From the NCBI GenBank assembly GCA_028673005.1, contig CM054116.1, forward strand, positions 26,017,840-26,081,839: DNA of 64,000 nt. The letters are read 5' to 3'. Position numbers and translations under genes: made by a program. Below, in pieces: positions 56,491-64,000 of this stretch. The notes under the pieces are model-generated. The model was not told the DNA's origin. It was given only the letters and a program-made list of their open reading frames with translations, and made no database searches. Source of the DNA: Tanypteryx hageni (lineage: Eukaryota; Arthropoda; Insecta; Odonata; Petaluridae). Positions within the stretch are counted from its first letter, which is position 1. Every line of letters begins with the position of its first letter.

Positions 56491-57409
56491 AAATCTGAAA
56501 TCCTGTAATTTAACACAACTAATAATAATAATTGTACAAGAGAGTAATCCCATTTTTTTGCATAATGACCTTGAAAACTGGATTTGCTTTTTCAATTTGA
56601 ATATTCATGCAATTCACTACAATATTTATAATAGTTCTTTCAAATATAAGACGGAAGCAGTCTATTGGGAGCTTCAAAACAAAAACCTATCACTGAAATA
56701 ATAAAAATCTACAAACCTTGTAGGATCCGGGTCAGTGAAGAAACTGTCGAGATGCGATCTCGAATTACGGGAAATAACACATTATACGACGACGATCAGT
56801 GAAGAAACTACTGAGAGACAATCTCAAATTATGTGAAATAACACAGGTTCTATAGATAGTAACAATAATTTCAGAATAAACTATGAACAACGTCCGCACA
56901 AAGAAACTGGAGAGTTAAGTAGCATCGGTTATAAATGGATCTGCTAACAGTTTAAGTTTGAGGAAATGTTTTCTGCAATTGAAAATTTTTGTTTGAATTC
57001 ATCTTTTAGCTTGCCAATCATTGCAGCAGTTCATTATCTTCGCTCGTCTGGTTCAGTGGTGCACAACCCATAAAAAATTATTAACTTGAACAAAAGAATC
57101 AATTAATATGAACTTCAGCTCTCACTGGAATAAAAACCAAACCACTCCAGACTAAATGTGGAGGTAGATCTAAGAATGGCAGTTTCGACTATAAATCTGA
57201 AAATGGAAATCATAATATCCAAGCTCAAGTTTCTCACAAAACTTTTACTTTCCTATTTTTTTAATAAGTGTAATTTTAAAGAAGTCATATATGACTCATT
57301 ACAAAATTCAGTATGTACATATATACTTATATATTAGGTCCATTCCTATAAAATAATGTAATAAAAAATATTTACTCGTATGAAAAGTTTTGTTATATTA
57401 TTCCATATA
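56491..57409. other. AT-rich non-coding DNA
   Basis: A partial direct repeat, GATCAGTGAAGAAACT (near 56,729 and 56,784), is the only structure seen. CAGTGGTGCACAACCC at about 57,055 looks like a hAT end, but no partner was found. Confidence 0.45.
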
Positions 57410-58485
57410 CAGTGAAATTCGGTCCAAAGGACCGAAGAATATTGCTCGCTATTACCGTTACTTATTATATCTGTTATTGTAAGTATGTACATGGTACTTT
57501 TGCTGTTACTCACTACTTTTATCACACATATATACTTATGGAAAAGGGACTAAAACAACAATGAATCAAAATAGCTTACGATTACACGATGACGTTTTTT
57601 TCTAAGGCACTGGTAATGCTTTCCTGATTTTTCCAAATGGTCGACACAGTTGATGAGTTTAGTTTTAACTTTTTGCAAATGGATGCATTGCTTGCTCCAT
57701 TCTCTAACTTGGGAATAATTTCCACTTTCTTGCTGATTGCCAAAATTTTTCTTTTCTGGCCTGCCATTTCAGGGTAAAAAAGAACTGAATTCAACACAGC
57801 ACGACAACCTAAACCACAGAATCAAAACTGTTTTTAAAAAGTCCAATCTTTTAGCTAAGTTTTTGTCTCAAGTTTTAAAAGATGTGTTCACTCTCAAAGA
57901 TTTCATATTGTACTGAAATTTTCATTTCGACTGAATTTGAAAGCTGAATGTTTCATACTGGTAAAAAAGTATTTCATTTATTAGTTTGCTGGGTAGTTTC
58001 TCTCCCTAGGTCTTCTGAGAATCCATAACGTTAGGAAAGAGAGGATTGGGAGATTGGGGAGAGAAAACAAAATGCTCAAACGATGTGCAGGTGCACCCAC
58101 AGGCTGCGCTATTCAGATTCGAAGGATGCAGAGGCCCCCGTAGGCCCTCAGCACCCCCGCTGCGTGGGTCTGCAGGGACGTCCGCTATGCCACTGGAAGG
58201 AGAACTATGCTCTTCAAGGGTGGTGTGCCTCACTAAATGAGATTCTAAGAATGGAAATCAAACCAAACACTATGAATGTCAACTGTCAATATCATTAAAA
58301 GTGTTTGGAATTGCTATCGGCAAGAGAGATTTGCTTGTTATACCCGTGAAGCTCTCAACTGCCGTGATCGCTTTAACCATGAAATGTTGCTAATAAAATA
58401 CATTATTTCCAACCAATTCTCCTCTGCTTGCTCACAATAGCTGAGATTTCATTATAACTGTGCTCGTTATAAATGAGTTCGGCTG
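57410..58485 (-). mobile_element. Probable pogo/Tigger-derived element
   Basis: A Tigger-like HTH reading frame lies inside. CAGTGAAATTCGGTCC on the left and CAGCCGAACTCATTTATAAC on the right (reverse complement) are both flanked by TA. The right end with TTATAACGAGC resembles Tigger TIRs, whereas the left end matches it only over the first bases. Extent is therefore tentative. A GC-richer unidentified block lies at about 58,080-58,200. Confidence 0.5.
57582..57767 (-). pseudogene. N-terminal HTH fragment of a pogo/Tigger transposase
   Basis: Sixty-one codons begin MAGQKRK and contain KKVEIIPKLENGASNASICK and LKLNSSTVSTIWKNQE. This is the CENP-B-type N-terminal helix-turn-helix of Tigger/pogo transposases, which binds the TIR. 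The second DNA-binding helix block and the DDE domain are absent, and a stop follows at 57,582. It is a truncated copy. Confidence 0.82.
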
Positions 58486-58640
58486 TAACTAGTTTTAAAA
58501 CTTCCTATCAACACAAAAATTAGTATTACATATTAAATTTAGGTACGATAGTAAGCAAGAAAGTTTTAAAATTATTTCTGAAGTCACGACCTGAGTGCAA
58601 TAAAATATTGGGGTCATGGTTGTGCACCTCTTTTCTAGAT

Positions 58641-58876
58641 CAGTGTTTCTCAACCTTTTTGGAGCCACGGACCCTCTACAAAGTCTGACAATTTCTGTGG
58701 ACCCTCTCCCCATGTTGTAAAGTTCATGCATTTTTCATTTGGTCTGATTTTTTTACTTTCAAGTATTAATCAGAGCTGTGCATGGGATCAAACAAGTTAT
58801 ATAAATAAATGCCTTGTCCTACTCAACTTGCGGATCCCCGAGAAATCATGCGTGGATCCCCGGTTGAGAAACACTG
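58641..58876. mobile_element. Charlie/SPIN-like hAT MITE nested in a hAT relic
   Basis: A 236-bp element carries CAGTGTTTCTCAACC at both ends as a 15-bp inverted repeat. Flanks TTCTAGAT (58,633-58,640) and GTCTAGAT (58,877-58,884) match at 7 of 8. Inside the left TIR, TTTTTGGAGCCACGGACCC is a layout known from SPIN/OposCharlie-type hAT families. It lies against the transposase relic that follows, with no spacer beyond the target duplication. Confidence 0.88.
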
Positions 58877-59395
58877 GTCTAGATGACACCATTGTATAAT
58901 GGACAGCTGTTTTCATAATTACCTGTTTTTTTAATATTCCTAACTTCTGGATTAATGCTTGAGCATACAGTTTGTTGACAAAATCCTTTCCTTGTAGTGT
59001 CATATTTAAGTCTGCAAGGTACTTATTGATGTCAGCTAAGAATGCTAATTCATTTAACCACTCATTATCGTCCATGACATCTTTTCCTTCTTCATCATCT
59101 TCATGAATGCATTTATTTCTTGCAGCAGTGAGTAGAATCTCACTAGTGTGTACACCCTGTTGATCCAGCGAACACGACTAAAGTGAATTATACCACCGTA
59201 TTCTGATCCTACTTCTGCAAGAAAGATTTGGAATTGCCGGTGATTCAGCCCTTGGGACCTTATGAAATTGACTGTAGAAACAAGCACATCCATCGCATGC
59301 TTCAACTGCAGCATCTTTGCAAACAGATGCTCCTGGTGAATTATGCAGTTATATGTAGTGACTTCTTTAGGCACTGACATCTGCATTAGACTTCT
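58877..59395 (-). pseudogene. hAT-Charlie transposase relic (GTF2IRD2/ZBED5-like)
   Basis: The minus strand encodes YNCIIHQEHLFAKML, then LVSTVNFIRSQGLNHRQFQI, SEYGGIIHFSRVRWINRV and, after a frameshift near 59,060, NEWLNELAFLADINKYLADL and NMTLQGKDF. These match in order the middle of hAT-Charlie transposases related to GTF2IRD2 and ZBED5, including the conserved RW motif. The N-terminal zinc finger and the C-terminal dimerisation domain are absent; the C-terminal side is cut by the MITE, beyond which I cannot recognise a continuation. It is an old, non-functional fragment. Confidence 0.85.
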
Positions 59396-59439
59396 ACTGC
59401 TTCAGATGCCATGAAAGTTCTATTATGTATTGTGGGTAT

Positions 59440-59585
59440 ACGTGTGTATTTATGTGTATATATAAACATGTCTGTCATGAATTTATGATTGTATGTAAGT
59501 TTATGAGACTATTTTTGCATTAATGTACTCCAAGTGCTCTTAGGGGACATGCCCCAGAGCAGAATAAACTAATCAAATCTCCCTC
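59440..59585 (+). repeat. 3' end of a non-LTR retrotransposon
   Basis: The stretch ends CTTAGGGGACATGCCCCAGA, then GCAGAATAAACTAATCAAATC, and runs straight into a CT-rich tract. A short self-complementary GGGGACATGCCCC hairpin followed by AATAAA and an AATC-type tail is a common 3' end of L2/jockey-like elements. No coding part remains. Confidence 0.6.
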
Positions 59586-59787
59586 CCCCTCTCTCCTTCT
59601 CTCCCTCTCTTAGGTTTAGTTGGAAGAGGAGACTGTTTAGTCTCAATCTCGCCCTGATAAAGACATATATCTATCTATCTCTCACTCCCTCTCCTCATCT
59701 ATCCCCCCTCCATCTCGCCCTCTCCCCCATTCCCTCCCGCTCTCTCCTCCTCCATCCCCCCTCTCTCCCCCACTCCCTCCCTCCCCC
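59586..59787 (+). repeat. CT/C-rich tract with an embedded retroelement 3' remnant
   Basis: Within the polypyrimidine tract, about 59,620-59,680 contains AGTCTCAATCTCGCCCTGAT and AAAGACATATATCTATCTATC. This matches the 3' end of the copies at 60,150, 61,855 and 62,900. Confidence 0.75.
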
Positions 59788-60189
59788 TTATTCATTTTGT
59801 CATTTTTATATGTTCATTTCATCAATGATTTATTTGTATTGTGCCAAATTTTCCATGATGTATAGCTTTATGCTTTTCAGGTATTTATCTTTTGTTTTAA
59901 ATTTCACTTACTGATGACTTTAGTGAATCTAAGTAGGTTTCGCAGTTTTTCACACACCCCTTCTTGTGTGGGTGTTTTCCTACAGTGGATTTCATTATTC
60001 AGCAGTCCTTATTTTTTCCAACAAAATGACATCTTCTCTTTTCCAATACTTGTATTTTTATTGTTACTTGTGTTACATAATGTTCTATGCATTATTGTAT
60101 AAGTTTCATAATGAGAGCTTAGGTGGAACATGGGACTTCTTATCATTAATCTCAATCTCGCCCCAAATAAAGACCAAATCAATCAATCT
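59788..60189 (+). repeat. Non-LTR 3' UTR, array copy A
   Basis: Ordered blocks TTCATTTTGTCATTTTTATA, GCTTTATGCTTTTC, TTTGTTTTAAATTTCACTTA, CCTTCTTGTGTGGGTGTTTT, ATTTCATTATTCAGCAGTCC, CTTGTGTTACATAATGTT and ATAAAGACCAAATCAATCAA also appear in copies B-D. Frames across it are not conserved between copies. Confidence 0.88.
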
Positions 60190-60890
60190 CACTTTCCTTC
60201 TCACTCTCTTTCCCTCTCCCTCTCTTCCCCTCCCCATCTCTCCCTCCCTGTCTCCCTCTCTTTCATCCCTCTCTAACACCCCCTCTCTCTTTTCCCCTTC
60301 TCCCCCTTTCTCTCCCAACTCTCCCCCTTTCTCTTCTTCTCCCCTTTTCTCTTCCTCTCCCCCTTTCTCCCCCCCTCTCTCTCTCCACCATCCCTCCCCC
60401 TTCTCTATCCCTCCCCTCTCTCTCCCCCTCCCTCCCCACTCTATCTCCCCCCTCCTTCCCTCTCTCACACCTCTTTCTCATCTCTCTCTCTCTCTCCCCC
60501 TATCATTCCCCCTCTCTATCTCTCACCCCTATCTCTCCCCCCTCTCTATCTCCCCCCCCCCTATCTCTCCACCTCTCTATCTCCCCCCTCTTCCCCCCCC
60601 TCTCTCCCCTCTTCCTCCCCCCTCTCTCCCCTCTTCCTTCTCCCTCCTATCTCCCTCTTCCTCTCTCCCTCATCCTCTCTCCTCCCTCTCTGTCTCCCCC
60701 TCTGCCTCCTCTCCCTCCACCTCTCTCTCCCTCTCCTCTCTCTGCCTCCCTCTCCCCCCTCTACCTCCCTCTCCCCCCTCTACCTCTCTCTTCTCCCTCT
60801 CTCTTTTCTCCCTCCCTCTTTTCTCCCTCTCTCCCCTTCCTCTCCCCTCTCCCACTCCTTCCCTGCCTCTCCCTCCCTCTCTCTCTCATT
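60190..60890 (+). repeat. Polypyrimidine tract after copy A
   Basis: About 700 bp of almost pure C/T starts directly at the AATCAATCTC tail of copy A. Words such as CTCTCTATCTCCCCCC recur irregularly. The 319-codon Ser/Pro/Leu frame across it is a composition artefact. Confidence 0.92.
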
Positions 60891-60899
60891 TAGGAAGTC

Positions 60900-61387
60900 A
60901 AGTAACAGTACTCCAGATTCTCTAAAGAAGCATCTGGTAACTTCACTCATTATTCTGCATTTAGACTATGTTGATATAGCGTACTGAGATTTATCTCAGG
61001 AGTTGTTAAAGATTCAGAGAGGACGTAATGCGTGCATTAGATATATTTTTAATCTGATGACCATGTTTCTGATTCACTCATGAAACTGAACTGGATAAAA
61101 CACCTCCACTTGCTTTCCTTAATATACCAATTACTTACTTCTAACAGTCCACATTTTGTTTCCTTAGAATTCAGGAGTATAGACACTGTACATAACCATA
61201 ATACCAGAGGAAGCCATAAACTCCTTATTCATCATCACAAAACAGTAATTTTCAACAAGTCCTTCATTGTAACCACTTGCAGACTATGGAACAAACTTCC
61301 CCAAACGATAAAAAATTTCTGCTTGCTCACATCATTCAAATGTCACTGCTATCAATCTCTCTTATCCTTTCAAAGGAACAGTTAAAC
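60900..61387 (+). pseudogene. C-terminal end of a non-LTR reverse transcriptase ORF
   Basis: A broken reading (SLKKHLVTSLIILHLDYVDI, then QRGRNACIRYIFNL) leads, after stops and a frame change near 61,070, into LHLLSLIYQLLTSNSP, SVHNHN-like TVHNHNTRGSHKLL and TTCRLWNKLPQTIKNF, ending at TAA 61,383-61,385. The HNTR and RLWN-LP motifs mark the C-terminal region of jockey/L2-like ORF2 proteins. RT catalytic motifs are upstream and missing, so this is a 5'-truncated copy, the usual product of incomplete reverse transcription. Confidence 0.82.
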
Positions 61388-61439
61388 GCTTAATACTTCA
61401 ATATTTCTTAATCTGACATTTATAAAAAAATACTCATTG

Positions 61440-61893
61440 TGCTTGATTTATACTTTATTTTATTGATTAGTTTTTTTCCTCTTCTATCATGTATAGTCAT
61501 AACAATGTTAGTATATATTCATTTTGTCATTTTTATATATTCATTCCATCAAATTTTCCTTGCTGTATGGATTTTTTCTTTTCAAGTCTTTATATTCTGT
61601 TCTAAATTTCACTTATTAATGTCTTTAGTGAATGGAAGTAGCCTTCGCAGTTTTCCACACATGCCTTCTTGTGTGGGTATTTTCCTGCACTGGGTTTTTT
61701 ACGTGGGTTTCATTATTCAGCAGTCCTTATTTTTTCCTACAAAATTACATCTTTTTTTCCAATTTATTGTTAATTGTTTTTACATAATGTTCTATATATT
61801 ATTGTATAAGTTGCATGATGAGGAGTTAGGTGAAACATGGGACTTCTTATTGTTAGTCTCAATCTTGCCCCAAATAAAGACCAAATCAATCAA
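61440..61893 (+). repeat. Non-LTR 3' UTR, array copy B (attached to the RT relic)
   Basis: Matches copies A and C from about 61,514 onward and lies directly downstream of the RT stop codon. This identifies the whole shared block as the element's 3' UTR. It ends AAATAAAGACCAAATCAATC before the next CT tract. Confidence 0.88.
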
Positions 61894-62540
61894 TCTCTCT
61901 CACTCTCTTTCCCTCACACCCTCCTCCTCTCCCCATCTCTCCCTCCCCCCTCTCTCCTGCCCCCCTCTCCCTCACTCCCCCATCCCTCTTTCTCTCCCCC
62001 TTTCTCTTGCTCTCCCCCTCTCTATCTCTCCCCCTCTCTATCTCTCCCCCTCTCTATCTCTCCCCCTCTCTATCTCTCCGCCTCTCTATCTCTCCCCCTC
62101 TCTGTCTCTCCCCCTCTCTGTCTCTCCCCCTCTCTGTCTCTCCCCCTCTCTATCTCTCCCCCTGTTCCTTCTTCCTGCTCTCTCTCCCCTCCTCTCTCTC
62201 TCTCTCACCACTCGCCCCCTCCCTATCGACCCCCTTTCTCTCCCCCCGTCTCTGCCCACTCTCCCCCCTCACCCTTCCCCCCTCCCTATCTCTCCCTCTC
62301 CCCATCTACCACTCTCCCACCCTTCCTCTCCCCCATTTTCTCCCAAATCAATTAATCTCTCTCTCCCTCCCTACTTCTTTCCCACCCTCTCCCTCTTTAT
62401 CTTCCTCTCCCCCTTTCTCTTCCTGTCCCCCTTTCTCTTCCTCTCCCCTTCCTCCCTCCCCACCCTCTCTCTCTCCCTCTATGCCTCCCTCTCCCTACCT
62501 CTCTATCTCCCCCCTTCTTCCTCACTCCCTCCCTCCCCCT
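61894..62540 (+). repeat. Polypyrimidine tract with CTCTCTATCTCTCCCC units
   Basis: From about 62,015 to 62,165 the 16-bp unit CCCCCTCTCTATCTCT (or GTCTCT) repeats about nine times. Flanking parts are irregular C/T. It begins at the tail of copy B. Serine/proline/leucine frames are artefacts. Confidence 0.92.
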
Positions 62541-62932
62541 TATTCATTTTGTCATTTTTATATGTTCATTCCATCAATGATATATTTGTATTGTGCCAAA
62601 TTTTCCATGATGTATAGCTTTATGCTTTTCAAATATTTATCTTTTGTTCTAAATTTCACTTATTGATGACTTTAGTGTTTCTAAGTAGCTTTCGCAGTTT
62701 TCACACATCCCTTCTTGTGTGGGTGTTTTCCTGCAGTTGGTTTTCACGTGGATTTCATTATTCAGCAGTAATTTTTTCCTACAAAATTACATCTTCTCTT
62801 TTCCAATACTTGTATTTTTATTGTTACTTGTGTTACATTATGTTATATGTATTATTGTATAAGTTACATGACAAGGGTTTATGTGGAACTTCTTATCGTT
62901 AGTCTCAAACTAGCCTTAAATCAATCATCAAT
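62541..62932 (+). repeat. Non-LTR 3' UTR, array copy C
   Basis: It shares with copy A the same left junction, CTCCCTCCCTCCCCCTTATT, followed by TTGTATTGTGCCAAATTTTC. That indicates A and C descend from one insertion by duplication, not from separate insertions. It ends TTAAATCAATCATCAATCTC. Confidence 0.88.
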
Positions 62933-63809
62933 CTCTCTCCTTCCCACTCTTTCCCTCTATCCACCTCCTCCTCTCCTCATCTCTCCCTCCTGCCCCCCCT
63001 CTTTCCCACCCCCTCTCCTCCCTATCTCTCTCTCCCTCCCCCTCTCTCTCCCTCCCCCTCTCTCTCCCTCCCCCTCTCTCTCCCTCCCCCTCTCTCTCCC
63101 TCCCCCTCTCTCTCCCTCCCCCTCTCTCTCCCTCCTCCACTCTCCTTTTCCTCCATCTCGTCCTCCCCATCTCTCCCCTTCCCACTCCCTCCCCCTTTCT
63201 CTCCCTCCCTCTCCGCCTCTCCCCCCTTCCTCCCAGGGTCTCCTTCCCCTCCACCTCTCTGCATCCCCCTTTCCCCCTCCCTCTCCCCCACACCTCTCCC
63301 TCCCCCTGTATCCTCTCCCTCTCTCTGCCTCACCCACCCTCTCTCCCCCATAACTCTCCATCCCCCCTCTTTCTACCCTCCCTCTACCCCCTTTCATCGC
63401 TCTCCCCCGACCCCTCTCTCCCTCCCCCATCTCTCCCACTCCCTCCCAATCACCCCCCCATTTTCCCCATCTCCCCCCTTCCTCCCCACTCTCTCCCCCC
63501 CTCCCATCCTCTCTCCCTCTAATTAACGGTCGAATCGATCAGTTAATCTCCCGCCCCCCCCTCTCCTCCCTATCAAACCTCCCCATCTCTCCCCAAACCC
63601 CTCTCTCCCCACCTCCCTTTCCCCCCTCGCTCTCCCATATCTCCCTTTCCCACTTCTCTCACGACTCTCCCCACTCTGTCTACCCCCTCTCCCTCTCAAC
63701 CTCATCTTACTACTCCCTCTCTCCCAACACCCTCCCCATCCTTTCACTCTCCCTCCCCATCTCTCTCTTCTCCCCATCTCCCTCTCCCCTCTCTATCTCC
63801 CTCTCCCCT
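62933..63809 (+). repeat. Polypyrimidine tract with a 14-bp minisatellite
   Basis: From about 63,025 to 63,135 the unit CCCCCTCTCTCTCCCT (near-identical, about 14-16 bp) repeats about seven times. The remainder is irregular C/T. A short non-pyrimidine patch (AATTAACGGTCGAATCGATC) interrupts it at about 63,521-63,541. Confidence 0.9.
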
Positions 63810-64000
63810 ATATCATTCCATCAATGATCCAATCGTATTGTACCAAATTTTTCTTGATGCGTATAGCTTTATGCTTTTAATATATTAATCTTTTGTTCTA
63901 AATTTCACTTATTTTTCTTTAGTGAATCTAACAAGTAGATTTAGCAGGTTTTTCACACACCCCTTCTTGCGTGGGTGTTTGCCTGCAGTGGGTGTTTTAC
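63810..64000 (+). repeat. Non-LTR 3' UTR, array copy D (cut by the window end)
   Basis: CATCAATGATCCAATCGTAT, GCTTTATGCTTTTAATATAT and CCTTCTTGCGTGGGTGTTTG match copies A and C in order. It is diverged and continues beyond the window. Confidence 0.85.

Noticed and set aside
59966..63777. Long Ser/Pro/Leu frames (up to 392 codons) and antisense Gly/Arg/Glu frames
   Set aside because: They cross from retroelement 3' UTR into CT tracts, are not conserved between array copies, and follow from composition.

Overview
The window is nuclear DNA from an arthropod, most likely an insect. It is AT-rich, has large introns and is dense in transposable elements. The only host gene I can support is the 3' half of the paired-class homeobox gene orthopedia (otp), on the + strand. 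Its three visible exons are 22,616-22,814 (homeodomain helix 3 and the Otp-specific tail), 25,313-25,678 (Gly/Gln, His/Pro, Ser and Ala tracts) and a candidate terminal exon at 30,242-30,399, followed by a 3' UTR with AATAAA. Exons for the N-terminus and the first 46 homeodomain residues were not found and probably lie upstream of the window. The species cannot be named from this sequence.

Layout. 1-22 kb: unannotated DNA with one hAT MITE (2.85 kb), long strand-asymmetric purine/pyrimidine tracts (8.3-9.1, 10.4-10.9, 14.3-15.0, 17.5-19.4 kb), TA microsatellites and a dispersed repeat (here 'repeat A') carrying a nested MITE. 22-31 kb: otp, whose introns hold a hAT MITE, a deleted mariner, a long-TIR MITE and another dispersed repeat ('repeat C'). 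31-44 kb: mostly featureless, except for a structurally complete hAT transposon at 36,256-39,003 with an uninterrupted 693-codon transposase, 14-bp TIRs and a perfect 8-bp target duplication. 44-54 kb: repeat-rich, with two-unit tandem duplications, a 545-bp TIR element, a decayed CR1-type non-LTR retrotransposon on the minus strand (SGNH-type ORF1, deleted endonuclease, mutated RT), an inverted repeat with a hammerhead-ribozyme-like core, a piggyBac MITE and a frameshifted piggyBac transposase. 54-59.4 kb: a tRNA-derived SINE head, three hAT MITEs, a pogo/Tigger fragment and a GTF2IRD2/ZBED5-type hAT relic interrupted by one of those MITEs. 59.4-64 kb: several non-LTR 3' ends in the same orientation, each running into a long CT/C-rich tract.

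How the parts relate. otp is a neural/neuroendocrine transcription factor gene. The rest is a layered transposon community in which the 2.7-kb hAT is the only element that looks young and possibly active. The MITEs (about 240-550 bp) have no coding capacity and would depend on transposases supplied in trans. No CRISPR, operon, bacterial or viral gene is present. Coordinates of repeat edges are from reading by eye and may be off by a few bases; family names rest on recognised motifs, not on searches.
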